The notes under the pieces: generated by a model | What the model saw: the letters and a program-made list of their open reading frames with translations, nothing else | Databases searched by the model: none | Told to the model about the DNA's origin: nothing | In this document: piece by piece, positions 9,050-18,559 of the stretch | How the letters are laid out: each line of letters starts with the position of its first letter | How positions within the stretch are numbered: the stretch's first letter is position 1 | NCBI GenBank assembly: GCA_963824095.1 | Contig: CAWGNS010000008.1 | Span: 1,922,001 to 1,986,000 of the forward strand | DNA length: 64,000 nt | Direction: 5' to 3' | DNA from: JBBDWJ01 sp963824095 | GTDB taxonomy: Bacteria > Acidobacteriota > Terriglobia > Bryobacterales > UBA6623 | Program-made: the position numbers and the translations under genes

Positions 9050-9724
9050 TCATTTCACGCGTGTTGAGGCGCCCGGTTCGAAGGGCTCCGGCGGACCTTG
9101 CGGCCGGAACACGTAAACGGTTTCACCCAGCCTGCCCACAAAGCGTCCTGCGCCGAGTTCCTTCCCCTGATTGTTGAAAAAGACAGCACCGTCGGTGGAA
9201 TCGCCCGGCTCGAGTTGGGTCTGGACGAAGGCGATCGCGGAAGCGGCCGCGGCGGCCTTGAGCCCGGCCGGGCCCATCGCCATGGCGTACTGACGGCGCT
9301 GCTCGTAGCCGTTGTTGGAGCGAATGTGCTGGTTGCCGTAGATCGCCCGTTCGTAGGCCGATTGCAGTTTGATGACGTCGTCGGTGCCGGCCTTGCGGAA
9401 AAAATTGTAGACCACAGCGTTTTCGGGCACGCCCCGCAACACCCGGCCATCGTCGCTTTCGAAGTAGAAATCGCTGGGCTGCACCTTCCAGCCGTCGCTG
9501 CTGCCGTTGCTGAGAGCGACTTGCACGACGGCAAACTCCCGCACCACCAGCGGCATGCGGGCGTACATCAAGGTGAGCCCGTTGTGGGTGAGCGCCTGAT
9601 AGTTGAGTCCGTTGGATTGAAACTGGATGACTTGGTCGGACGCCCCGAAAAGGGCGCAAAGGCAGCCGAGCACAACGCCGAGGCACAGCAGAGCCAGACC
9701 TCGACTTCGCCGCGCGATTTTCAC
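9050..9724 (-). CDS. Hypothetical exported or membrane-anchored protein
   Basis: 224 residues from the GTG at 9722-9724. A longer frame reaches 9832, but it would overlap the start of the divergent tex gene and adds only hydrophilic residues ahead of the signal, so I reject it. The N-terminus (RRSRGLALLCLGVVLGCLCALFG) is a signal peptide or anchor. The mature part is mixed alpha/beta with no cysteine cluster or enzyme motif. A run of small residues (GLKAAAAASAIAF) near residue 160 could be a second hydrophobic helix. I do not recognise the family. Confidence 0.7.
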   Translation of the reverse strand: MKIARRSRGLALLCLGVVLGCLCALFGASDQVIQFQSNGLNYQALTHNGLTLMYARMPLVVREFAVVQVALSNGSSDGWKVQPSDFYFESDDGRVLRGVPENAVVYNFFRKAGTDDVIKLQSAYERAIYGNQHIRSNNGYEQRRQYAMAMGPAGLKAAAAASAIAFVQTQLEPGDSTDGAVFFNNQGKELGAGRFVGRLGETVYVFRPQGPPEPFEPGASTRVK

Positions 9725-9729
9725 GTTTC

Positions 9730-9736
9730 TATGATA
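9730..9736. promoter_or_regulatory. Overlapping divergent -10 elements
   Basis: The heptamer TATGATA reads TATGAT on the plus strand (towards tex, ATG 39 nt downstream) and TATCAT on the minus strand (6 nt before the GTG of the exported-protein gene). If both are used, the two promoters would compete, and the minus-strand transcript would begin at or next to its start codon. No good -35 box is visible on either side. Confidence 0.4.
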
Positions 9737-9774
9737 CAGTAAGCTAGTTTGGTGGTCTTGCGCCTCTTCCCGCA

Positions 9775-12700
9775 ATGAAAGCGCTAACCGGTCTTCCCAC
9801 CTCTGCTTACCTGAAGGTTGCCGAGGAAGCAAAGATCCCGCTAGCCGACTTGTTGCAACTCGTGCAGCATTTAGAGGCTGGTGCTAGCCCTGCGTTTCTT
9901 GCCCGTTATCGCCCCGACGTCTCGGCGCGGTTGAGCGAAGGGCAATTACGGCAGGTGGAGCTGCGTCTGCGCGAATTCCTCGATTTAGAAGACCGCCGCA
10001 TCATGGTTCTGACGGCCATTCGCCAGCAGAATCGGATGACCCCCGAGCTCCAGAAGAAGGTCGAAGAAACGACCGACCGCTACGAGCTGGAAGACTACTA
10101 CCTCCCGTTCAAACCCAAGCGCCGCACTCCGGCCGACGACGCCACCGAGCAGGGGCTCGAACCCTTGGCGCGCTTTTTGTGGGATCAGCAGCCCGAAAAT
10201 ACCGACATCGCGGCCGTCGCGCAAAGCTACGTGCGGCCGGAATCGGGAGTTCACTGCGCCGCCGACGCGCTGGCGGGCGCGCGCCACATCATTGCCCGCT
10301 GGCTGGGTGAAGATGCTGAAATCCGCTGCGCCCTGCGGTCCATCCTGCGCGAGGAATCCGAGCTGGTCGTCTCGCCCGGCGATCAGCCGATGCGCGAAGA
10401 CTCCGGGCAGAAAAAAAACCCGGCGCTGTTGAGTCTGCGCGCCAAGACGGGCAAGGTCGCCTGGCGCCAGGTGATGGCGATCCGGCGCGGAGTGCGCGAA
10501 CGCTGGCTCCGCTATGACATCGTGCTTCCGGAAAACCGCGCCGTCGAGCACATGCTTGGGCGGCTGATCCGCGACCCGCGAGCGCCGTTCTGCCTGCAAC
10601 TGGGCGCCGCGGCGTGCGAGGCGTTCCAGCAATACCTGGCGCCTTCGTTCGCCAACGAAGTGGTGCTGTCGCTCGACGAGCGTTGCGACAACGAAGCGGT
10701 GCAGTCGTTCCAAAGGAACTTGCGCAAGCTGCTGCTGGCGCCACCGGCGGGGCCGCTCACGGTAATCGGCCTTGAGACCGGACGCCGCGGCGGCTGGCGC
10801 GCCGCCGTCGTGGGACCCAACGGCGAGTTCCTTGAGGGCGCCATCGTTTACGTCCCGCAGAGCGAGCGGTCCCAGGAGAAAGACCCCGAAGCCGAGCCCC
10901 GCGAGGAGGTCGCCGCGAGCGCCGAGGCGGAATCGGCTGCGCCCAGCGAGACCGCCGCGGCCGAGGCTACTCCCGCTGCGCAGGGTGGCAGCGACCCGGC
11001 GGCAACGGGTAAGGCCGAGGACCAGGTTTCCGAAACGACGGCCAACGCCGCTCCCGATCCGGAGAATGCAACTGCCGCGAAAGCCACGGAAGCGGAAGGG
11101 ATAACAGCAAAGGTGACCTCCGCGGGTGAGATTGCCGCACTGGCTCATGAGCCGGCCGCAGAGGCCGCGAAGGCCGCGCCCGCGCAGGACGCCGCGAACG
11201 CCGCGGAGCCGCCTGAGGCCAGTGCCGGACCTGAAACCCCGGCCGCGGCCCTGGCAACGGAGCAGGCCTCGGAATCGACCGCTGAAAAGCCCGCGGCCGA
11301 GGCGGCAACCGCAGGCGTAACCGTTACCGGTACGAGCGCTTCTGATGCAGCCGCCCCCCGCGGCTCCGCCCCAGGAGCCCCGGCGCCCGAGGCATCTGTA
11401 CCGGGCGTTCCGGAAGCCGACCATACGGCGGAGGCGCCGTCGTCGGCCGCTGCCCAGGCGCCGAAAGGTCCCGGGCGGCCGGGCAGCCGGCCGCAACAAC
11501 GGCGCGAGGACCGCGTCGAAGTGTCGCACGTCAGCCTGGGCGAGCTGATCGCCAAGCACAACGTCGCCGCCGTCGTGATCGGCAACGGCCCGGGTGTGCG
11601 GCAGGTGGAAAAGTTCATCCGCAGCGAGATTCGCCAGGCCCGTACGCCGGAAGTGTTCTGGACGGCCATCCATGAGGCGGGCACCTGGATCTACGCCACC
11701 TCCAAGAACGGACGCCGCGAATTTCCCAAGGCCGACCCGGTGATGCGCAGCGCGATTTCGCTGGCGCGCCGCCTGCAGGATCCACTCTGTGAGCTGGTGA
11801 AGGTCGACCCGAAAGTGCTCGGCGTCGGCCAGTATCACCACGAGGTCGACGCCAAGAAACTACGCGGCGGTCTGCGCCAGACGATGGAGGAATGCGTCCA
11901 CCAGGTCGGCGCCGATCTCAATGTCGCGCAACTGGATCAACTGGCGCTCATTCCCGGGATCACCGAACGCGTCGCCAAGCGGATCGTCGACTATCGGGGC
12001 GAGAAGAGCAAGTTCGGGCAGCGCGGGCAGCTTCGCGAAGTTGCCGGCATGAACGACCGGATTTATGAACAGTCCGTGGGCTTCCTGCGGGTGAACAGCG
12101 GAGACAATCCACTCGACGCCACCGGGATCCACCCCAAGCATTATCCGGTAGCTGAGAAGATCCTCGCGGCGGCGGGTGTTTCGGCGGCGGAAGTTCTCGA
12201 AAAGCCCGAGTTGCTCGACGCGGTCGACCTCGAGACGCTGCAGAGCGACGAGTACCCGCTGGAGTTGCTTAAGATGGTGGCGCGCGAGTTCCGCCCGAGC
12301 GTGCGGCAGCCACGCGGTACCTTCCATCGGCCGGCTCCGCCCATCCCGCTGCGGCCCATTGAAGAGCTTAAGGTCGGTATGAAGGTCGAGGGGGTCGTCA
12401 CCAACCTCGCCAAGTTCGGGGCCTTTGTCGACATTGGCGCGGACCAGGACGGCCTGGTGCACGTCTCGCAGCTCTCCGACAAGTTCATCGAAGAGCCGCA
12501 AGCCGCGGTGAAGGTCGGCGACCGGGTGACGGTACACGTGCTCGCCCTCGAGAAAGACGGCAAGCGCATCTCGCTGTCGATGAAAGAACCGCGCGCGGTT
12601 CCGCAGCGGCCTCAGCCGGGCGCGCGGCGGATGGCCGCCGCCGGGGCGATGCAGCGCGACACCGACAATGGCGGCCTGCGGCGCAAACGCAAGGGTCCGG

Positions 12701-12840
12701 AACGCGAGCGTGGCACCGAGCGGCGGACTTTCGGTCCCGATCAGCAAGCCAAGGCGCGCGAGCAGCGCCAGGTCGACAAGCTCTCGATCGACCAGAAGCT
12801 GGCCTTGCTCGAAAACAAATTCCGCACCAAGGTCGAGTAG
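9775..12840 (+). CDS. Tex-like RNA-binding transcription accessory protein with a long insertion
   Basis: 1021 residues against roughly 770-800 for typical Tex. Order: helical Tex N-terminus (1-340), first half of a YqgF-like RNase H fold (VIGLETGRRGGWRAAVV), a 220-residue Ala/Glu/Pro/Thr-rich low-complexity insert (about 363-582), the rest of the YqgF fold (AAVVIGNGPGVRQVEKF), a helix-hairpin-helix region (about 700-775), an S1 domain (about 863-938, KFGAFVDIGADQDGLVHVSQL), and a basic 80-residue tail. Without the insert the length is normal. Tex proteins bind nucleic acid and act around transcription; the exact role is unsettled. The usual DPG motif reads ETG here. Confidence 0.9.
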   Translation: MKALTGLPTSAYLKVAEEAKIPLADLLQLVQHLEAGASPAFLARYRPDVSARLSEGQLRQVELRLREFLDLEDRRIMVLTAIRQQNRMTPELQKKVEETTDRYELEDYYLPFKPKRRTPADDATEQGLEPLARFLWDQQPENTDIAAVAQSYVRPESGVHCAADALAGARHIIARWLGEDAEIRCALRSILREESELVVSPGDQPMREDSGQKKNPALLSLRAKTGKVAWRQVMAIRRGVRERWLRYDIVLPENRAVEHMLGRLIRDPRAPFCLQLGAAACEAFQQYLAPSFANEVVLSLDERCDNEAVQSFQRNLRKLLLAPPAGPLTVIGLETGRRGGWRAAVVGPNGEFLEGAIVYVPQSERSQEKDPEAEPREEVAASAEAESAAPSETAAAEATPAAQGGSDPAATGKAEDQVSETTANAAPDPENATAAKATEAEGITAKVTSAGEIAALAHEPAAEAAKAAPAQDAANAAEPPEASAGPETPAAALATEQASESTAEKPAAEAATAGVTVTGTSASDAAAPRGSAPGAPAPEASVPGVPEADHTAEAPSSAAAQAPKGPGRPGSRPQQRREDRVEVSHVSLGELIAKHNVAAVVIGNGPGVRQVEKFIRSEIRQARTPEVFWTAIHEAGTWIYATSKNGRREFPKADPVMRSAISLARRLQDPLCELVKVDPKVLGVGQYHHEVDAKKLRGGLRQTMEECVHQVGADLNVAQLDQLALIPGITERVAKRIVDYRGEKSKFGQRGQLREVAGMNDRIYEQSVGFLRVNSGDNPLDATGIHPKHYPVAEKILAAAGVSAAEVLEKPELLDAVDLETLQSDEYPLELLKMVAREFRPSVRQPRGTFHRPAPPIPLRPIEELKVGMKVEGVVTNLAKFGAFVDIGADQDGLVHVSQLSDKFIEEPQAAVKVGDRVTVHVLALEKDGKRISLSMKEPRAVPQRPQPGARRMAAAGAMQRDTDNGGLRRKRKGPERERGTERRTFGPDQQAKAREQRQVDKLSIDQKLALLENKFRTKVE

Positions 12841-12920
12841 CGACACCCCCCGTGTAAGAGTGGACCCTGCCGTTCGCTTCGGGGGCCGGCGTTTTGGCTT
12901 GGCCCGCGAGAGCGCTGTCG

Positions 12921-14540
12921 ATGGAAAACCTAGGCGTCAACCCCAGCCGTCACGGACTGCACGAACACGGTCTCCACAACCTCGGTACTGTCTACTGGAA
13001 TCTGGGCCCGGCGCGGCTGCTGGAAGAGGCGCTGCACCGCGGCGAAGGCCGCTTGGCGGCCAACGGTTCTCTGCTGGTCCACACCGGCCAATACACCGGT
13101 CGATCCCCCAAAGACCGCTTCATCGTCTCCGACCCCGGCAGCGAAAAGACGGTGGACTGGGGCGAAGTCAACCACCCCATGTCGCCGCGGCATTTCGAGC
13201 GGCTGCTCCAAAAAACCCGCGCCTACCTGCAAGGCTGCGACGTGTTCGTGCAGGATTGCTCGGTGGGCGCCGACCCGCGCTACGCGCTGCCGATCCGCGC
13301 TATCACCGAGTTGGCCTGGCACAACCTGTTCGCGCGGCAGCTTTTCGTGCGGCCCGACGAACGCGCCACCGCCGACCCGGTACCCGAATACACCGTGATC
13401 TACGCGCCCGGTTTGCAGGCCGACCCGTCGACCGACGGCACGCGCTCCGAAACGTTCGTGGTGCTCAACTTCACCGCCAGGATGGTGATCATCGGCGGCA
13501 CGCGCTATGCCGGCGAACTCAAAAAGTCGGTTTTCAGCCTGATGAACTACCTGCTGCCCGACCGCAACGTTCTGCCGATGCACTGCTCGGCGAACATCGG
13601 GCCCGGCGGCGATGTGGCCCTGTTTTTCGGCCTTTCTGGGACCGGCAAGACGACGCTATCGGCCGACCCCGCGCGGCGGTTGATCGGCGACGACGAGCAC
13701 GGCTGGAGCGACGCCGGCGTTTTCAACATCGAGGGCGGCTGCTACGCCAAGTGCATCCGGCTGGCGCAGGAAAAAGAACCGCAGATCTGGAGCGCGATCC
13801 GCTTCGGCACCGTGCTCGAAAACGTCGTCTTCGATGCCGATACCCGCACGCTCGATTTCAACGACAGCAGTCTCACCGAAAACACCCGCGCCGCCTATCC
13901 GATCGAGTTCATCGACAATGCCGTCATCCCCGGGGTGGGCGGGCACCCCTCGAACGTCGTCTTCCTGGCGGCGGATGCGTTCGGAGTGCTGCCGCCGATC
14001 TCGCGGCTGACGCCCGACCAGGCGATGTACCACTTCCTCAGCGGCTACACCTCCAAAGTCGCGGGAACCGAGCGCGACCTGGGCAAGGAACCCACGGTGA
14101 CGTTCAGCGCCTGTTTCGGATCGCCCTTTCTGCCGCGCAACCCCGCCGTCTATGCGGGAATGCTCGGTGAACGGATGCGCGCGCACAGTGCGCAATGCTG
14201 GCTGGTCAACACGGGATGGGTCGGCGGGCGCTTTGGCAAGGGTAAGCGCATGGACCTGCCTCACACCCGCGCCATACTCAGCGCAGCGCTTGCGGGCAAG
14301 CTCGACGAAGTGGAATTCGCCGAGCACCCGGTGTTTGGTGTCGCGGTGCCGAAGTGTTGCCCCGGCGTTCCGCCGGAAGTGCTCGACCCGCGAGGCCTAT
14401 GGAAGGACCCGGCAGCCTACGACCGCGGGGCGCTGGACCTGGCGGCGCGCTTCGAGCGGAATTTCGAGAAGTTCCAGGAAGCCCCCCAGTCGGTGCGGGC
14501 AGCGGGCCCGCGAAGCGGAAGCACGGGCCCCCGCAGGTAA
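12921..14540 (+). CDS. pckA: Phosphoenolpyruvate carboxykinase (ATP)
   Basis: 539 residues from the ATG at 12921; an upstream in-frame TTG at 12894 adds nine residues with no family support. The enzyme converts oxaloacetate plus ATP to phosphoenolpyruvate, the entry step of gluconeogenesis. Diagnostic features are the kinase-1a P-loop GLSGTGKTTLS near residue 236, the metal-binding DDEHGW just after it, HTGQYTGRSPKDRF near the N-terminus, and NTGWVGG...GKRMDLPHTRA near the C-terminus. The P-loop and length identify the ATP form rather than the GTP form. It stands alone between tex and the convergent ABC permease. Confidence 0.96.
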   Translation: MENLGVNPSRHGLHEHGLHNLGTVYWNLGPARLLEEALHRGEGRLAANGSLLVHTGQYTGRSPKDRFIVSDPGSEKTVDWGEVNHPMSPRHFERLLQKTRAYLQGCDVFVQDCSVGADPRYALPIRAITELAWHNLFARQLFVRPDERATADPVPEYTVIYAPGLQADPSTDGTRSETFVVLNFTARMVIIGGTRYAGELKKSVFSLMNYLLPDRNVLPMHCSANIGPGGDVALFFGLSGTGKTTLSADPARRLIGDDEHGWSDAGVFNIEGGCYAKCIRLAQEKEPQIWSAIRFGTVLENVVFDADTRTLDFNDSSLTENTRAAYPIEFIDNAVIPGVGGHPSNVVFLAADAFGVLPPISRLTPDQAMYHFLSGYTSKVAGTERDLGKEPTVTFSACFGSPFLPRNPAVYAGMLGERMRAHSAQCWLVNTGWVGGRFGKGKRMDLPHTRAILSAALAGKLDEVEFAEHPVFGVAVPKCCPGVPPEVLDPRGLWKDPAAYDRGALDLAARFERNFEKFQEAPQSVRAAGPRSGSTGPRR

Positions 14541-14587
14541 CGCGCCGCCGGAGGCGTTTCGCCGCAAAGCGCGAACCCCGCAACCTT

Positions 14588-17140
14588 CTACTCCGACCGC
14601 AAAACTTCCAGCGGTTTCTTGCCCAAAATCGAAAAACTCGCCAGCCAGCCCGCGGCGTTGGCCAGCAGCGCGGTCCCCACGATGGTCAGCAGATTCGGCA
14701 GCGGCTCGAACACAAACTGCGCATCGAGCATGCGGGTCAGCAGCAGATTCGAAAACGAACTCGCCAGCACGCTGCCGATGAGCCCCGCGACCGAACCCAG
14801 AATCAGGAACTCAATCGAAAAGATACCGGCGATGCGGCGCCGGGTCGCTCCAAGCGTTTTCAGAATCACGACTTCGTGGACGCGCCGGAAGCGCGTCGCC
14901 ACCACACTCGATACCAGAATCACGATGCCGGCCAGAATCGCGAAGGCCGACACGAAGCGGACGACCATGCCGATCTGATCGACGACCTCCTGCACGATCG
15001 CGATCACGTCGGCCGCGTTGATCACGGTGATCGTCGGGAATCGCTGGAAGACTTCCCTTTGCAGCTCGGCCGCCCGCTTCGGTGCGATCTGCACACCGCC
15101 GTAGAAAATCGCCGGCAGGCCACGCAGCGCAAACGGCGTCAGCACGAACTGGATGTTCGAGCCCATGCGGAAGCCTTCGCTGCGGTGAATCGCGGCGACG
15201 GTGGCGTCCACCTCGCGTCCGCCGACCTGCCAAACCAGCCGCGAACCGATCTTGAGCCCCAGCAGGCCGGCATCCTCGTCGCGAACCGAGACGAGGCTTT
15301 CGCTCTCGGCCGCCTGCGGACTCCACCAGGCGCCTTCGAGCACGTCGAAGTGCTCGGGTTTGGCGGCCAGCCAGGTGATGGTGCGTGTGGAGCGAAAACG
15401 CCCGGTGTCGCCGTCGATGTTGAGGTCCTCCACTGCGATGCCATCGACGGTTTTCAGCCGCGCCGCCACCGAGGGAACCAGCTCGAGGTCTTGCCCCGCG
15501 CCGGGCTGCTTGCGAACGATCTCGCGCAGGCCGTCGCGCTCGGCGTCGGTCACGTTGATGAAGAAAACGTTAGGCATCCCGGGCGGCGCGCTCTTGATCA
15601 TCTGCGCCAGCACCGACGACTGGATCAGATACACCGAAAGCGTGAAGGTCACGCCAATGCCCAGCGCCACCAGAATGGCCTCGGCGTGCATGCCGGGACG
15701 GTAGAGATTCGCCACCCCGTGGCGCACGGTCGCCGGCAGCTTCCGCGGCAGCAGCTTGGGCAACGCCTTCAGGCCGCGCAACAGCAGCCACGACACGCCG
15801 GTCATGGCCAGCAGGCTGACGAGCAGACCTCCGGCAAACCACAACCCCATCGCGATCGAATCCCCGAGCCAGGCCGCGATGGTGGCGATGCCGAATACGA
15901 TCGCGGCGCCGGCCCAAAGGGAGCTACGTGAGGCGCGCAGGCGTTCGCGAATCGTCAGCCGCCGCGTTTCCATGTCGCGGCGGAAGATCAACGCCGGGCG
16001 CACCTGCCGAATGCCGAGCAGGGGCGGAATCGTGAATAGCAGCGTGGTCAGAACGCCGATAGCCGCGCCTTGTATCGCCGTCGAAACCTCCCAGGTGAAC
16101 TCAGGCGGAATCGGGAAATACCGCGCGATCAGGTGCGGCGCCCAGGCCTGCACGCCATAGCCGACCAGAACGCCGAGGGCGCTGCCCATCAGGCCCAGCC
16201 CCAGAGTCTGCACGGCGTAGATGCGCGTGATCTGAGCGGATCGCGCGCCGAGGCATTTCATGATCGCGATAGTGTCGAGGCGGCTCTGCAGGTGCGAGTG
16301 CATCGCCATCCCGACACCGAGAGAGCCCACGATCAGCGCGATCAGGCTGACCAGGCTCAGGAAGCGCGTCGCCCGCTCGAGGCCGCGGCGAATCGTGGGA
16401 TGGATCTCGCGAAAATCGGAGACGCGGCCCTCTTCAAAGCCGTCTTCGAGTATCTGGCGCGCCGCGGCGATCGAAATGCCTTCGGCCGGCAGCCGGAACA
16501 GGTAGCGCTGCGAGGCGCGGCTGCCCCGCCGGATCAGTCCGGCGCGATCCAACCCCGCGTGGCTGATCATGATGCGCGGCCCGACGTTGAACGAGCCGGT
16601 CATGCGATCGGGCTCGAGCCGCACCGCGGCAGCGATCTGAAAATCGGCGTCGCCCAGGCGCACCGTGTCACCCACGTGCACGCCGAGCCGCAGGAACAGG
16701 TCGTCGGATCCGACGATGGCGTCCGCGGTGAGGACGGCGCCGAGGTCGCCCGGCGGATCCAACTGGATGGCGCCGTAAAACGGGTACTTGCTGGGATCGA
16801 CAGCCTTCACCGAGACCAGCACGGGCAGCAAGCTCGCCGGCGGCGCCATCATCGAGACGGTCTCGGTGATTTCGGTATCTTCCACGCCCCGCTGTTCGAG
16901 CTTGGAGAGCACCGCCAACTGCTCGGGGCGAGGCTGATGAAAAACACGCAGCGACAGGTCGCCGGCCATCAGGGTGCGCGCGTTGCGCAGCAGCATGTCG
17001 TGAAAAGCCCGGCTGAAACCGCGCACGCCGGTCAGCGCGCCCACGCCGATCGCCACCGCCAGCACGACGAACAGGAACTTGCCGCCCGACGAGCGCGACT
17101 CGCGCCAAGCGATGCGCAGGGCTTGCTTGAGTTCAGCCAA
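14588..17140 (-). CDS. ABC transporter permease, YbbP/FtsX-MacB type
   Basis: 850 residues. A first helix near residues 22-42 is followed by a large periplasmic domain. An FtsX-type helix bundle sits at about 250-380 (FLSLVSLIALIVGSLGVGMAMHSHL), further helices lie at about 410-480, and a second FtsX bundle closes the protein (GMVVRFVSAFAILAGIVILVSSVVATR to the end). This duplicated FtsX layout is that of YbbP-like permeases. The start overlaps the end of the ATPase gene by 8 nt, so the two are co-transcribed. With the divergent esterase this reproduces the ybbA-ybbP/tesA arrangement of E. coli. The substrate is unknown. Confidence 0.88.
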   Translation of the reverse strand: MAELKQALRIAWRESRSSGGKFLFVVLAVAIGVGALTGVRGFSRAFHDMLLRNARTLMAGDLSLRVFHQPRPEQLAVLSKLEQRGVEDTEITETVSMMAPPASLLPVLVSVKAVDPSKYPFYGAIQLDPPGDLGAVLTADAIVGSDDLFLRLGVHVGDTVRLGDADFQIAAAVRLEPDRMTGSFNVGPRIMISHAGLDRAGLIRRGSRASQRYLFRLPAEGISIAAARQILEDGFEEGRVSDFREIHPTIRRGLERATRFLSLVSLIALIVGSLGVGMAMHSHLQSRLDTIAIMKCLGARSAQITRIYAVQTLGLGLMGSALGVLVGYGVQAWAPHLIARYFPIPPEFTWEVSTAIQGAAIGVLTTLLFTIPPLLGIRQVRPALIFRRDMETRRLTIRERLRASRSSLWAGAAIVFGIATIAAWLGDSIAMGLWFAGGLLVSLLAMTGVSWLLLRGLKALPKLLPRKLPATVRHGVANLYRPGMHAEAILVALGIGVTFTLSVYLIQSSVLAQMIKSAPPGMPNVFFINVTDAERDGLREIVRKQPGAGQDLELVPSVAARLKTVDGIAVEDLNIDGDTGRFRSTRTITWLAAKPEHFDVLEGAWWSPQAAESESLVSVRDEDAGLLGLKIGSRLVWQVGGREVDATVAAIHRSEGFRMGSNIQFVLTPFALRGLPAIFYGGVQIAPKRAAELQREVFQRFPTITVINAADVIAIVQEVVDQIGMVVRFVSAFAILAGIVILVSSVVATRFRRVHEVVILKTLGATRRRIAGIFSIEFLILGSVAGLIGSVLASSFSNLLLTRMLDAQFVFEPLPNLLTIVGTALLANAAGWLASFSILGKKPLEVLRSE

Positions 17141-17829
17141 GGGTTTCGTCGCTCTCCACGCGCCCGTCGCGAAGATGGATCAGGCGGCCGGCATGCGCGG
17201 CCAGGTCGGCGTCGTGCGTCACCAGGATCAGGGTCGTCTGCTCGCGGCGGTTCAAGTCGAGCAGCATGTCGAGCACGTGGCGGCCGTTGACCCCGTCGAG
17301 GTTGCCGGTGGGCTCATCGGCCATCACGATCGGCGGCTGGCGAATGAAGGCCCGCGCCAGCGCCACGCGCTGCTGCTCGCCGCCGGAGAGCTGCACCGGA
17401 TAGTGGTCGCGACGGCCGGCGAGCCCGACGCGATCGAGCAGTTCGCGCGCGCGGTCGACGCCACCGTAGCCGTCGCCGGCCAGGTCGAGCGGCAGCAGCA
17501 CGTTTTCTTCGGCGGTGAGGGTAGGGAACGAGTTGGTAGGACTGGAAGACGAAGCCGATCTTGCGGCCCCGCAGCAGCGCCATCTCGTCTTCGCCCAGAT
17601 GGCTGATCTCCCAGCCGTCGAGGGCGACCACACCGCTGGTGGGCGTGTCGAGGCCGGCCATCAGGCCCAGCAGGGTCGATTTGCCGCTGCCGGAAGGTCC
17701 GCGAATCGCTGCGAACTGGCCGCGCGGAATCGCGAAGTCGATGCCGCGCAGGATCTCCACCTCGTGCGTGCCGCTGTGGATGGTTTTGTACAGCCCTCGA
17801 ACTTCGAGAATCGGCCTATCCATCGACAT
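17133..17829 (-). pseudogene. ABC transporter ATP-binding protein (YbbA-like), frameshifted
   Basis: The gene reads well from the ATG at 17829 through Walker A GPSGSGKST to the Q-loop FVFQSYQLVP. One extra base near 17523 then shifts the frame. The other frame continues with PTLTAEENVLLPLD, the signature LSGGEQQRVALARA, Walker B IVMADEP and the H-loop THD, ending at 17133. Deleting one base restores a normal ATPase of about 231 residues. Both halves are intact apart from this base, so it is either a very recent mutation or a consensus error. It overlaps the permease gene. Confidence 0.88.
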
Positions 17830-17860
17830 CGCACGCGCAGGAAACTTATTATGACATGCA

Positions 17861-18559
17861 GTGCTTCGACGACTTTTTCCTGTAACGCTGCTGTTGTTGG
17901 CGGCATGTCAACCCTCCGCCCCACCGGCACGACAGGAGGCGCCCGCTCGGCCCGAGGACGCCGCGGCCGCGCCTGCCCCAGCGCGTCAAGACGACCCCAG
18001 GCCCGTCATCGTTGCCTTCGGCGATAGCCTCACGGCCGGCTATGGTGTGCCGCCAGGGCAGAGTTACCCCGACTTTCTGCAGCGCAAGCTCGACGAGGGG
18101 GGATACGCCTACCACGTCGTCAACGAGGGGATCAGCGGCGATACCTCGAGCGCGGGCCTGGTGCGAATCGATACGGTCATCGCCGATCACCCCAAGATTG
18201 TGATCGTGGCGTTCGGCGGCAACGACGGCTTGCGTGGCTTGTCGGTCGAGGCGATGGAGCAGAATTTGCGCGAGATCGTCACGCGCTTGCAGCAGGCCGG
18301 CGCGCAGGTCGTGCTCGGGGGAATGACCCTTCCGCCCAACTACGGCAGCGAGTACGTCCACGCCTTCGAACAGGTCTACCCACGGCTGGCGAAAGAACTG
18401 CACGCGGCGCTGATCCCGTTCCTGCTCGAAGGCGTCGCGGCCAGGCCGGAATTACTGGCCGACGAAATCCACCCCAACGCCAAGGGCAACGAGATTGTGG
18501 CCGGGGTGGTGATGAAAACTCTGGCGCCGTTGTTGAAGAGGGAATCGAGCAGCAAGTAG
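17861..18559 (+). CDS. TesA-like GDSL arylesterase/lysophospholipase, predicted lipoprotein
   Basis: 232 residues from a GTG start. A lipoprotein signal ends at LLAAC with the lipidated Cys at 16. The SGNH hydrolase blocks are clear: GDSL with nucleophile Ser56, Gly of block II near SGDTSS, GGND with Asn121, and DEIH with Asp201 and His204. Family members hydrolyse acyl and aryl esters in the periplasm. The mature N-terminus is a Pro/Ala-rich linker of about 30 residues. The gene is divergent from the ABC pair across a 31-nt gap, the same neighbour relation as tesA and ybbA in E. coli. The GTG is chosen because upstream ATGs are out of frame. Confidence 0.92.
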   Translation: MLRRLFPVTLLLLAACQPSAPPARQEAPARPEDAAAAPAPARQDDPRPVIVAFGDSLTAGYGVPPGQSYPDFLQRKLDEGGYAYHVVNEGISGDTSSAGLVRIDTVIADHPKIVIVAFGGNDGLRGLSVEAMEQNLREIVTRLQQAGAQVVLGGMTLPPNYGSEYVHAFEQVYPRLAKELHAALIPFLLEGVAARPELLADEIHPNAKGNEIVAGVVMKTLAPLLKRESSSK

